The notes: generated by a model not told the origin, from the letters alone. 64,000 nt of DNA from an uncultured bacterium (GCA_938040315.1 CALHQW010000002.1:1-64000), one strand, 5' to 3'. Counted from the stretch's first letter, positions 1-9,142 are shown. Numbers and translations: made by a program.

Positions 1-2
1 GA

Positions 3-1328
3 CTTCAGGAATTCTTACTTAAAAATATGAAACTCATCTATATTATTGATAATCTTAAAAAACGCTCTTTTAAAGAGTCTGATATAAATACAGTAATAGT
101 TTTGATTCAAAGACCAGATAAACAACTTGATGATTACACAATAAAATTTATTGCCTTTAAAAAACCTTTTGAAGAGGTTATTAATGCTGAGGTAATTAAA
201 AGAATAGAATCTTATAATCAGCCTGTTTTTGATGATGAAGATTTTAGAATATTTCCAAAAACTAAAAAAGAACTTTTAATTGAAGGTGTTGAAATTCCAG
301 AGGAAAAGCAATTGATTGATAGAGGTCCAGAACATCTGCCCTACATTGTCAACAAATGGGGAAAATATCTGAGAGCACCTGAGATTTATTTTAAGATTTT
401 AGAAAAAGGGAAAGGTAAATTAGTAAGATTGGGGGATATTGCTGAAATAAGGCGTGGGTTTACCACAGGAGCAAATGAATTTTTCTATTTAAAGCCTATT
501 GGTATAAGTGTGAAAAAGGTAGTGGAGATTGCTGAAAAGAATCCAGATACATTAATTCCAGTGAGAAATAGTGCAGGCTGGGAAGGAGAGATTGAGGCAA
601 GATTTTTAAAGCCAGTAATAAAAAGTCCAAGGGAGTTAAAAACAATAATTGTAAGGTTGGAAGATTTAAGTAACCTTGTTTTTATGTGCCATGAGGATAA
701 AAAAGAATTGGTAGGAACTAAGGCATTGGAATATATAAAGTGGGGAGAAGGACAAAACTTGCCTAATAGAGAAACTATTAGAAACAGAAAGCCTTGGTAT
801 TCATTAAAACAACAATTAGCAAAAATTTTAATGCTTAGAGCAAGTGCTGATAGACCTGCTTTTTATATTTCTAAAGTATATCTATTTCACGATCAAACAT
901 TTTATTCGATAAAATTTGAAAATCCAGAATATGAAGAATTCTTCGGAATGCTCTTAAATAATTCATATTCAAATTTTCTTTGTAGAGAAATTGAAAGTGG
1001 AGCTAGTTCTGCTTTAGGACAAGGTGTAAAATGGACTGCTGTTTATGAATCAAATAACATTTTAACTTTAAATGAATTAACTTTAATAAACATAAAAATA
1101 GAAAACAATTTATTTTTGAACAGATTGCCTAAATCCATCTTCACCGAACTTGGTTTTGACCCTAAAAAGCCTATTCGGGAGCAGGAGCCAAAGCCATTGC
1201 CAGACAGAAAAGCCCTTGATGATATTGTTTTTGATGCTCTTGGATTAACAGAAGAAGAAAGAAAAGAAGTCTACTGGGCAGTAGCCGAACTTGTAAAAAA
1301 CAGATTAGAAAAAGCAAAAAGTGTGTGA
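3..1328 (+). CDS. N6-adenine DNA methylase C-terminal part (TaqI/Eco57I-like specificity region), 5' end outside the window
   Basis: Frame stays open to the left edge (LQEFLLKNMKLIYIIDN...); 'LGDIAEIRRGFTTGANEFFYL' is typical of the C-terminal recognition domain of type II/IIG methylases. Confidence 0.75.
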   Translation, partial: LQEFLLKNMKLIYIIDNLKKRSFKESDINTVIVLIQRPDKQLDDYTIKFIAFKKPFEEVINAEVIKRIESYNQPVFDDEDFRIFPKTKKELLIEGVEIPEEKQLIDRGPEHLPYIVNKWGKYLRAPEIYFKILEKGKGKLVRLGDIAEIRRGFTTGANEFFYLKPIGISVKKVVEIAEKNPDTLIPVRNSAGWEGEIEARFLKPVIKSPRELKTIIVRLEDLSNLVFMCHEDKKELVGTKALEYIKWGEGQNLPNRETIRNRKPWYSLKQQLAKILMLRASADRPAFYISKVYLFHDQTFYSIKFENPEYEEFFGMLLNNSYSNFLCREIESGASSALGQGVKWTAVYESNNILTLNELTLINIKIENNLFLNRLPKSIFTELGFDPKKPIREQEPKPLPDRKALDDIVFDALGLTEEERKEVYWAVAELVKNRLEKAKSV

Positions 1329-1341
1329 AAAACAAAAAGAT

Positions 1342-1560
1342 ATGGAAGAGAGATTTTTAGAAAGATTAAAAATAAAGAATTTCCGTTCCATTAAAGAAAT
1401 AGAAATACCATTTGGCAGGATGAATGCTTTTATAGGTCCAAATAATGCTGGAAAATCTAATATAATGAAAGCTCTTGATTTAATTCTTGGACCCACATAT
1501 CCTACAGCAAGATCTTTTGAGGAAAATTTGTTTCTTTTAAAAAATGAAAGAAGAAGTTGA
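1342..1560 (+). pseudogene. Truncated OLD-family/SMC-like AAA ATPase (N-terminal Walker A part only)
   Basis: MEERFLERLKIKNFRSIKEIEIPFGRMNAFIGPNNAGKSNIMKALDLILGP, then stop after ~73 aa; family members are several hundred aa. Confidence 0.7.
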
Positions 1561-2317
1561 TATAAACCTTTTAACCCATCTTGGCGAAAAATGGCTTGAA
1601 AGTAAAATCCAGCGAATGAAAAACCTTTTAAAAATTACTGAACCTGATGAGGTTCTTTACCGTGAAATTATGCTCTCTCTTGGTTATCCAAAAAATAAAA
1701 TCCAATTTTTAGAACTTGCTTTGATGTTGCCATTCGGAGAAATAAAAAAATTAAAAGAAAGAGAGAAAATAGAAAAAGCATTACTCTATCGGGCAGGATT
1801 CATTGATTCAAAAGAAGGTTTGCCTGATTACTTTGACTTTTCATTAAGAATGAATAAATCTGTTTGGGACTTTAAAAGAATCCGCCCAGCAAATTATCCA
1901 GATAAAAGAATTATAGGAATTTCCTATCTTTTAGCAAAAACTATTTCTGACGGTTTGATTAATTTCTTTGCCCAAAATATTTTAAAGGAGAAAAAGAAAA
2001 TAAAAAATCAAAAGGAAGCCAAAAAATGTGTTGAAAAAATAATGAATTTTAAAGGAATTGGTATCCAAAGAAAAAGAGAGATGTTTTTTAATATTATTTT
2101 ACCTTTTTGTATTGCCTATTATGAAAATCAAAATTCTAATATTGTTCAATTTTTAAAGGAAATCTTTGAAATCCACCCTCCTCTTCCTGAGAATTCTATT
2201 ATCAAAACCTTTAAATCAATGATAAATATATCAAATTATTCAAAATTAGTTTCTTCTACAAAAATCTATTTTGGTGCTCAATTTTACATAAAAAATATTC
2301 AAAATAAAATAGAATAG
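1544..2317 (+). pseudogene. DUF2851-like protein, C-terminal portion only (N-terminal half missing)
   Basis: 'VLYREIMLSLGYPKNKIQFLELALMLP' DUF2851-like motif; 257 aa and lacking the expected N-terminal domain; abuts the truncated AAA gene. Confidence 0.5.
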
Positions 2318-2385
2318 ATAAATAAACCCCAACACCTTAAAATAAAAATCAAAATTTTGGGAAAATATAAAGAAGGATTTAATCT

Positions 2386-2640
2386 ATGTATAAAGAGATT
2401 ATCGTTATTGATATCCTTAAAAGTATCCAAAAATTAAAAATTATATAGTGAATTATTTTATGAAAAGTTTTTAAAAGATTTAAAAACAAAAGATACAGTT
2501 ATAAGAAATTTTGAGATAATTGATGAATACCTAATAAAATACCTGTTGATAGGTAGTAAGCATTATAGTCCGATTCCTTGGGCGCAATTTGTTGGATTTA
2601 AAAAGTTCATTTAATTCATGTGTATTTGGTAATTGATTGA
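2386..2640 (+). pseudogene. Decayed HepT-like (DUF86, MNT/HepT toxin) fragment
   Basis: Two frames read MYKEIIVIDILKSIQKLK // YSELFYEKFLKDLKTKDTVIRNFEIIDEYLIKYLL...YSPIPWAQFVGFKKFI*; resembles HepT 'F..D.KTQDAVIRNLEIIGEA...IPW..I.GMRN.L.H.Y' with frameshift, stops and lost R..H motif. Confidence 0.55.
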
Positions 2641-2760
2641 ACTTCAAGAATTAAAAAAGCAACTGTAAGAAAACTTTCTTGAATTTAAATGAACTAAAGC
2701 AACATTTTTCAATTCTTTAAAAGCAGGTAAAAGTGAAAGACTTAAAAAGTTAATAAAAGA

Positions 2761-3117
2761 GGTGGCGGGGTAATAACCCGGATTCTGTTTTAGGTGGTCA
2801 TTTATCTAACGCGGTCTACCCAGGGCTCAAACGAGTGCCAACCAAACTCTCGCCCTTATTTGACCTTGCTCCGGATAGGGTTTGCCCACCTTGTCTCTCA
2901 CAAGACAAGGTAGTGCGCTCTTACCGCACTGTTTCACCCTTGCCCGCATCCTACAAATAATGTAGGACCGCTGGCGGTTTACGTTTCTGTGGCACTTTCC
3001 GTCTATCTTGCCTTGCGACAAGATAGCCTTCGGTTGCCCGAAGTATCCGGGTTGGCATGAGTCCGGAGTTTCCTCAGTGAGCCTAAATGCCCACCGCGAC
3101 CACCTTACCCCGCCACC
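2761..3117 (-). ncRNA. rnpB: RNase P RNA (bacterial type A)
   Basis: Minus strand: GGUGGCGGGGUAA...GAGGAAACUCCGGACUC...ACAGAAACGUAAACCGCC...GUGAAACAGUGCGGUAAGAGCGCAC...GGGCAAACCC...ACAGAAUCCGGGUUAUUACCCCGCCACC; perfect 13-bp P1 between ends. Confidence 0.97.
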
Positions 3118-3124
3118 AAAAATA

Positions 3125-3153
3125 AATATAGATAAAATTCCCTCTAATGTCAA
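3125..3153 (-). promoter_or_regulatory. rnpB promoter TTGACA-17-TATATT
   Basis: -35 at 3148-3153, -10 at 3125-3130, 7 nt before rnpB 5' end. Confidence 0.75.
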
Positions 3154-3158
3154 TCTAA

Positions 3159-3186
3159 TTGACTTAATTAATTTCTTTCTTAAAAT
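3159..3186 (+). promoter_or_regulatory. pepP-efp-accC promoter TTGACT-16-TAAAAT, 6 nt before ATG (leaderless geometry)
   Basis: -35 3159-3164, -10 3181-3186, ATG 3193. Confidence 0.7.
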
Positions 3187-3192
3187 ATTCTA

Positions 3193-4290
3193 ATGGAAGA
3201 AATTTATAAAAATAGACAAAAGAAAGTTTTTGAATATATTTTTAAAAGGAATTTAGATGGTCTTTTGGTTACCGATTTGGTTAATATTCGCTATCTCTCG
3301 GGTTTTACCGGGAGTAATGGCTATCTTTTATTTTTTGATGATCAGGTTTATTTTTATACCGATTTTAGATATAAATTGCAAAGTGAAAGGGAAGTTTTCG
3401 CTGATAAGATAATTATTATTAAAAAAAATTTCTTTCTCTCACCACCAAAAGAATTTTTGAAAATTAAAAGATTGGGAATTGAAAGAGAGAGTGTTAATAT
3501 TGATAATTATAATAAGATTTTAAATTATTTTAAAAAGAGAAACAAAAAAACAAAGGTTGTGCCCTTGCCCAATTTTATAAAAGAAGAGTTAAGAATAATA
3601 AAAGATGAGGAAGAGATAAAGTTGATAAGTAAGGCAAGTAGTATTGTTGATGAGGTTTTCGGAAAATTATTAAAAGAGATAAAAGAAGGAGTTAGTGAAA
3701 AAGATTTAGCCTTATTTATTGAGAATGAATTTAGAAAAAAAGGAGATATTGCCTTTCCAGTAATTGTTGCCAGTGGTGAGAATTCCGCTTTACCCCATGC
3801 TCGAGCAAGTGATAAGAAAATCAAATTTGGCGAGGCAATTGTGATTGATATTGGCGTGAGATATAATAACTACTGTTCCGATATGACAAGAACCATCTTT
3901 TTAGGAAAAGTGGACGATGAACTTAAAAAGGTTTATCAAATTGTTTACGATGCCCAAAAAAGGGCAATTGATTTTCTAATTAAAAATAGCGAGAATAAGA
4001 AGATTAAAACAAAGGATGTTGATTTTGAGGCAAGAAGTTATATAAAAAATAAAGGTTATGGAGAATATTTTGGTCACGGCTTAGGACACGGTGTCGGTTT
4101 AGAAGTTCATGAGAAGCCCTGGCTTTCTTTTCTTTCCAAGGATAGAATAAAACCAAATATGATTTTCACCATTGAACCTGGTATCTATCTTCCTAATATT
4201 GGTGGTGTAAGGATTGAGGATTTAATTCTTTTTAAAGAAAAAGAGGTTATTTTGCTTTCCCAGAGTGAGAAAAATCTTTTAGTATTATAA
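3193..4290 (+). CDS. pepP: Xaa-Pro aminopeptidase (M24B)
   Basis: M24 metal ligands: VIDIGVRYNNYCSDMTRT, GHGLGHGVGLEVHE, FTIEPGIY, GGVRIED. Confidence 0.9.
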   Translation: MEEIYKNRQKKVFEYIFKRNLDGLLVTDLVNIRYLSGFTGSNGYLLFFDDQVYFYTDFRYKLQSEREVFADKIIIIKKNFFLSPPKEFLKIKRLGIERESVNIDNYNKILNYFKKRNKKTKVVPLPNFIKEELRIIKDEEEIKLISKASSIVDEVFGKLLKEIKEGVSEKDLALFIENEFRKKGDIAFPVIVASGENSALPHARASDKKIKFGEAIVIDIGVRYNNYCSDMTRTIFLGKVDDELKKVYQIVYDAQKRAIDFLIKNSENKKIKTKDVDFEARSYIKNKGYGEYFGHGLGHGVGLEVHEKPWLSFLSKDRIKPNMIFTIEPGIYLPNIGGVRIEDLILFKEKEVILLSQSEKNLLVL

Positions 4291-4303
4291 AAAAGGAGGA
4301 AGA

Positions 4304-4864
4304 ATGATTACACCCAATGATTTTCGTTTTGGCACGATTATTAAATTAGAAGATGGTTATTATCAGGTAATGGAATACCAAAGAATAAAAATTGCCCAAA
4401 GAAGGGCCTTTGTAAAAACTAAATTAAAGAATTTATTAACTGGTCAAGTAATTGAGAAGAATTTTGATTCTGATGAGACCTTTGAGGAAATTGAGGTTGA
4501 TAGAAAGAAAGGACAATTTCTTTATCAGGAGGGAGAGAATTATTACTTTATGGATTTAGAAACTTATGAAACCCTTTCTTTTTATAAAGAGGTGCTTGGT
4601 GATCGAGTTTATTATCTTACGGAGAATTTAGAAGTGACAATTTTATATCTTCAAGGAAAGCCAGTAAATATTGAAGTGCCAACTTTTGTTGTTTTGCAGG
4701 TAGTAGAGACTCAGGCATCTTTTAAGGGTGATACGATGTCTGGTTCTTCCAAGCCAGCAAAACTTTCTACTGGTTTAGTAGTTGATGTGCCTTTCTTTGT
4801 TGAGGTGGGCGATTATGTTAGGATTGATACGCGGACCAATAGTTATGTAGAAAGGGTGTTATAA
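4304..4864 (+). CDS. efp: Elongation factor P
   Basis: KOW/EF-P fold; C-term 'FVEVGDYVRIDTRTNSYVERV'; SD AAAGGAGGA. Confidence 0.95.
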   Translation: MITPNDFRFGTIIKLEDGYYQVMEYQRIKIAQRRAFVKTKLKNLLTGQVIEKNFDSDETFEEIEVDRKKGQFLYQEGENYYFMDLETYETLSFYKEVLGDRVYYLTENLEVTILYLQGKPVNIEVPTFVVLQVVETQASFKGDTMSGSSKPAKLSTGLVVDVPFFVEVGDYVRIDTRTNSYVERVL

Positions 4865-4867
4865 TTT

Positions 4868-6202
4868 ATGATTAAAAAAGTATTAATTGCTAATCGGGGT
4901 GAAATTGCGGTGAGAATTATTCGGGCATCTAAGGAATTGGGATTAAAAACAGTGATTGTTTATTCAGAAGCGGATAAAGAAAGTTTAGGAGTGAAATTAG
5001 CCGATGAGAAGGTCTGTATTGGTAAAGGACCGCCCCAAGAGAGTTATCTTCTTGCCTCGCGGATCCTTTCCACTTGTGAAATAACCAATTCGGACGCTAT
5101 TCATCCTGGTTATGGATTTTTATCGGAATCAACGGATTTTGCTGATGCCTGTGAAGAGATGAAAATAATTTTTATCGGTCCTACCTCAGAAACAATCAGA
5201 TTATTTGGTGATAAAAAGGAAGCAAGAAAAATGGCAAAGAAATATAATTTAAAAATAATTCCCGGTTCCGAAGAGGTGGTGAATGATGAGAAAGAAGCAA
5301 AAAAGATTGCTAAAGAGATTGGTTATCCGATACTTTTGAAAGCAGTTGCTGGTGGTGGTGGTAAGGGAATGAAATTGATAAGGAATGAGGAGGAACTTTT
5401 AAGTAATTTTGATACGGTAAGATTAGAAGCAAAAAATGCCTTTTTTGATGACCGGATATATATTGAGAAATATTTAAATCCTGTGAGGCATATTGAGTTC
5501 CAGATTTTGGGTGATGGTAAAGGCGGTGTGTGGGTTTTTCCGCCAAGGGACTGCACTATTCAATTTCGCCATCAAAAGATAATTGAAAAGAGTCCAGTTT
5601 TAAATATTCCCGTAGAAAAAATAAGGGAAATCCAAGAAAAGATATTAAATTTCTGTTCGGAAATAAAATATCGAAGCGCTGGGACCTTTGAATTTCTTTA
5701 TTATGATGATTTCTATTTTATGGAAGTAAATACCCGAATTCAGGTTGAGCATCCGGTAACGGAAGTAATTACCGGAATTGATATAGTAAAAGAACAGATA
5801 AAAATTGCTGATGGTCGAAATTTATCTTCCAAGATTATTGAAGGAAATGGATTTGCTATTGAAGCCCGATTAAATGCCTGTGATCCCGAAAATAATTTTG
5901 CTCCTTGTGCCGGCAAAATAGAAAAACTTTACTTACCTTTTGCTCCCTTTTTAAGGATTGATACCCATATCTATGAGAATTATGTTATTCCTCATTATTA
6001 TGATTCTCTTCTGGCAAAATTTATTGCTTGGGGAAGAGATCGGGAAGAGGCAGTAGTTAGATTAATTATGGCTTTAAAAGAGACCGAGATTGGTGGAATA
6101 AAGACTAACAAAGATTTCCTAATCAAAATTTTAGAGGATGAAAGTTTTTTAAGAGGAGAATATTACAAAATTACCGAAAGATTAAAGGAATTGCAAAGAT
6201 GA
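4868..6202 (+). CDS. accC: Biotin carboxylase
   Basis: MIKKVLIANRGEIAVRIIRASKELG; KAVAGGGGKGMK; FMEVNTRIQVEHPVTE. Confidence 0.95.
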   Translation: MIKKVLIANRGEIAVRIIRASKELGLKTVIVYSEADKESLGVKLADEKVCIGKGPPQESYLLASRILSTCEITNSDAIHPGYGFLSESTDFADACEEMKIIFIGPTSETIRLFGDKKEARKMAKKYNLKIIPGSEEVVNDEKEAKKIAKEIGYPILLKAVAGGGGKGMKLIRNEEELLSNFDTVRLEAKNAFFDDRIYIEKYLNPVRHIEFQILGDGKGGVWVFPPRDCTIQFRHQKIIEKSPVLNIPVEKIREIQEKILNFCSEIKYRSAGTFEFLYYDDFYFMEVNTRIQVEHPVTEVITGIDIVKEQIKIADGRNLSSKIIEGNGFAIEARLNACDPENNFAPCAGKIEKLYLPFAPFLRIDTHIYENYVIPHYYDSLLAKFIAWGRDREEAVVRLIMALKETEIGGIKTNKDFLIKILEDESFLRGEYYKITERLKELQR

Positions 6203-6831
6203 ATTTTAATAAGAAATTAAAATGGGGGAGGCTTTTGTGGTGTCTATTTTTATTTATCTATTTCTTTCACTTTTTTAAAAACCTCTTTCTCTCCTCCCTT
6301 TCCCAAAATGCCTCAATTCCGATAATCTTTTTTATTACCTTGGCTTATTGGATGATTATTGAATACTATTTTTCTTCACCTTTTTTTCAATCGGGAATTG
6401 TGACCTATCATCAAGGTTTAAGGATTATCTATTCACTTTATTTTTATCCCTTTTTAATTCTTAATGGAGTTGATTATTGTTATCGTCCTTTTTCTCAGTT
6501 AACATTTTTAAAACCAGGAATAAATATTTTTGGTTTAATTATTTTTTTTATTGGAACAATATTGCGAATCGTTACCCTTTTAATTGCCTTAACAAGTTCT
6601 TTAAAAGAACTACCCCAAAAAACCCTTTATAAAAAAATTAGTCAACCCAGATATTTAGCAACTTTAATTCAATTAATAAGTATTCCTTTTACTTTCTCTT
6701 CCGGTCTTGGATTTCTTTTGTTGCCCTTAGGAATTTTAATAATTATTTACGAAGCAAAATATGAAAACAAAATAATAATAAAATATTATAAAGAGCCCAA
6801 GATTTTCTTATTAATTCCGAGGTTAATTTAG
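6199..6831 (+). CDS. Integral membrane protein, isoprenylcysteine methyltransferase-like
   Basis: Hydrophobic; 'LYKKISQPRYLATLI...LGILIIIYEAKYENKIIIKYY' resembles ICMT/PEMT-like C-termini. Confidence 0.45.
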   Translation: MNFNKKLKWGRLLWCLFLFIYFFHFFKNLFLSSLSQNASIPIIFFITLAYWMIIEYYFSSPFFQSGIVTYHQGLRIIYSLYFYPFLILNGVDYCYRPFSQLTFLKPGINIFGLIIFFIGTILRIVTLLIALTSSLKELPQKTLYKKISQPRYLATLIQLISIPFTFSSGLGFLLLPLGILIIIYEAKYENKIIIKYYKEPKIFLLIPRLI

Positions 6832-6992
6832 AATTGGTAATAACAATAGGGACATTCTTTTGCCGAGAAAGGAATTAACCTTTCACAATGGGGACATTTT
6901 TTAAACTCAATTTGACAGACCTTACAAAATATCTTTTCTTTGGCTAATTCCTGATTGCAAAAGGGACAATGGCAATTATTATTTTCTTTCAT
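6828..6992 (-). CDS. Small double zinc-ribbon protein (54 aa), not in ORF track
   Basis: MKENNNCHCPFCNQELAKEKIFCKVCQIEFKKCPHCERLIPFSAKECPYCYYQF; four Cys pairs; start overlaps iscU stop by 14 nt. Confidence 0.8.
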   Translation of the reverse strand: MKENNNCHCPFCNQELAKEKIFCKVCQIEFKKCPHCERLIPFSAKECPYCYYQF

Positions 6993-7362
6993 TATTTTCC
7001 TTCTTTTTTAAATAATGTTCAATTGCCTTATGTAGGGCATCTGCTCCCAAATTAGAACAATGCATTTTATGGGGTGGTAGACCACCAAGTTCTTTAGCGA
7101 CCATTTCATTAGTTATTTTTAAAGCCTCTTCAATTGTCTTTCCTTTTGCCATCTCCGAAACCATACTGGCAACGGCAATCGCCGCACCACAGCCAAAGGT
7201 TTTGTATTTCACATCTACCAAAACACCCTCTTTCACTTTGATATAAAAAGTCATCATATCACCACAAACCGGATTACCCACTTCGCCAATACCATCAGCA
7301 TCCGGGATTTCGCCAACATTCCGCGGATTTAAAAAATGTTCCATCACCTTTTCGGAATACAT
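6979..7362 (-). CDS. iscU: Fe-S scaffold IscU/NifU N-domain (start moved to MYSEKVMEHF)
   Basis: MYSEKVMEHFLNPRNVGEIPDADGIGEVGNPVCGD; promoter immediately upstream supports start at 7362. Confidence 0.9.
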   Translation of the reverse strand: MYSEKVMEHFLNPRNVGEIPDADGIGEVGNPVCGDMMTFYIKVKEGVLVDVKYKTFGCGAAIAVASMVSEMAKGKTIEEALKITNEMVAKELGGLPPHKMHCSNLGADALHKAIEHYLKKKENNERK

Positions 7363-7368
7363 TATTTC

Positions 7369-7397
7369 ATTATAATAAGAAAATTGGTAAAAGTCAA
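7369..7397 (-). promoter_or_regulatory. iscU promoter TTGACT-17-TATAAT, 6 nt before ATG
   Basis: -35 7392-7397, -10 7369-7374, ATG 7362. Confidence 0.8.
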
Positions 7398-7460
7398 ATT
7401 TATTTAAAATTATTGACATTTTATAAATTTTAAGTTATCCTTTATAGTGAGGAGGAAAAA

Positions 7461-7763
7461 ATGAAAATAAATATCACTTCTCGCCATTTTGAAATACCGG
7501 AAACTTTATTTTCTTTGATTGAGAAGAAGAAAAAAAAATTTGAAAAATTTTCAAAACTTATTCTTGATTTTACGCTCCTATTTTCTAAGGATTCTAATTA
7601 TTTTGTTAGTGAAGGAAAAATAAAATTGAAGACAGGAATAATAAATGCGAAAGCACAAAATACCGAATTGGGATTAGCGGTAAATGAGACTTTAGATAAA
7701 TTAATTAGTCAATTAAAAAAACATCACGAAAAATTGGTTGAAAAGAATTTCAAAAGGAAATGA
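7461..7763 (+). CDS. hpf: Ribosome hibernation-promoting factor / RaiA family
   Basis: MKINITSRHFEIPETLFSLIEKKKKKFEK; GLAVNETLDKLISQLKKHHEK. Confidence 0.85.
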   Translation: MKINITSRHFEIPETLFSLIEKKKKKFEKFSKLILDFTLLFSKDSNYFVSEGKIKLKTGIINAKAQNTELGLAVNETLDKLISQLKKHHEKLVEKNFKRK

Positions 7764-8752
7764 GTGAAGTAATAACTAAGAAAATAAAGGTTGCTGAATT
7801 ATATTCAGAAAAGAAAGAGGAACTGCATTTAGAATTGATTAATGGTAATGGTATTGAGGAGCGAGAGATAATTACTGCTGATATTAATCGTCCCGGTTTG
7901 GCTTTGGCTGGTTATACGGAGATTTTTTTATCAGAAAGAATCCAGATTATGGGAAGAACAGAGGTCGGCTATTTGGCTACTCTGGAAGAGAAAAAGCGAG
8001 AAGAAGCGATTGAGAGAGTGATGAAATTTCAACCGCCAGTTTTTATTTTTACTCACGAAAATGAAGCAACAAAAAATTTTATTCCTTATAGTAAAAAATA
8101 TAATGTTCCGATTTTGAAAACTGATTTACCTACTACCTATTTTATCCATCGACTTACTTCTTATCTTGATTACAAATTGGCACCAGAGACTTATATTCAT
8201 GGCGATTTGGTTGATGTTTATGGAATTGGCTTATTAATTATTGGTGAATCAGGAATTGGTAAAAGTGAATGTGCTTTAGATTTAGTGGCAAGAGGTCATC
8301 GGTTAGTGGCTGATGATTTGGTAAGAATTTTAAAGAGGGGAGAGGGAATTTTGATGGGCTACAGCGCAGCAAAGAGTCCTAAATTACAACACCATATTGA
8401 AATTAGAGGTGTGGGAATCGTTGATATTTATACCCTTTTTGGTGTCCGGGCGTTAAGAATCCAAAAAAGAATTGAAGTAGTCGTTGAATTGGTGAAATAC
8501 AAGAAAGATAGTGATTATGAAAGATTAGGTTTAGAAGACCAATATACGGAAATTTTAAATGTAAAAATTCCTTTGGTGAGAATTCCGGTTATCCCTGGTA
8601 AAAACTTGGCTTTGGTATGTGAAGTAATTGCGAAAAATCATCTTTCTAAAATTTTGGGTTATCATCCAGCAAAAACCTTTTACGAAGAGTTAAATAGAAT
8701 ATTATTAGGAAAACCGCAAGTTGACCAATTTATAACCGATGATATTGAATAA
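7760..8752 (+). CDS. hprK: HPr kinase/phosphorylase
   Basis: GESGIGKSECALDLVARGHRLVADDLV; IRGVGIVDIYTLFG. Confidence 0.95.
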   Translation: MSEVITKKIKVAELYSEKKEELHLELINGNGIEEREIITADINRPGLALAGYTEIFLSERIQIMGRTEVGYLATLEEKKREEAIERVMKFQPPVFIFTHENEATKNFIPYSKKYNVPILKTDLPTTYFIHRLTSYLDYKLAPETYIHGDLVDVYGIGLLIIGESGIGKSECALDLVARGHRLVADDLVRILKRGEGILMGYSAAKSPKLQHHIEIRGVGIVDIYTLFGVRALRIQKRIEVVVELVKYKKDSDYERLGLEDQYTEILNVKIPLVRIPVIPGKNLALVCEVIAKNHLSKILGYHPAKTFYEELNRILLGKPQVDQFITDDIE

Positions 8753-9136
8753 ATGAGCGAAATCGGCACTATTATTCTTACTCATAGCCAATTAGCCTTT
8801 GGTTATCAAAAGATACTGGAGAAAATGTTTGGTGTTTTAGAAGATACCATATTTTTAACAAATGAAGGATTGTCTTTTGAAGAACTAAAAAATAAATTAG
8901 TTGAGGAAATTAATAAATTGAATAAAAAAAATATAATAATTTTCGTTGATATTATTCACGGAAGTTGTGCCCAGGCAGCAACCGAGGTAAAAAAAGAAAA
9001 TGAAAATATAAGATTGGTTTGTGGTTTTAACCTACCTTCCTTAATAAAATTTTTTACCTATAAAGATAGGAAATCCTTAGAGGAACTTTTGAAAGAGGTG
9101 ATTGATTCGGGTAAAGAGGGAATAAAGGAAGTATAA
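8753..9136 (+). CDS. PTS EIIA, mannose-family domain
   Basis: IILTHSQLAFGYQKILEKMFG; DIIHGSCAQAATEV; GFNLPSLIKF. Confidence 0.8.
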   Translation: MSEIGTIILTHSQLAFGYQKILEKMFGVLEDTIFLTNEGLSFEELKNKLVEEINKLNKKNIIIFVDIIHGSCAQAATEVKKENENIRLVCGFNLPSLIKFFTYKDRKSLEELLKEVIDSGKEGIKEV

Positions 9137-9142
9137 AAAATT

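Noticed and set aside
1-1560. Intact restriction-modification or Gabija-like defence system
   Set aside because: Methylase is cut by the window edge and the ATPase is truncated after Walker A; no nuclease or helicase present
2827-3193. ORFs 2827..3153(-) and 3008..3193(+)
   Set aside because: They lie within rnpB and have no protein-like features
5310-5556. Antisense ORFs inside accC
   Set aside because: Shadow ORFs of a well-supported coding gene
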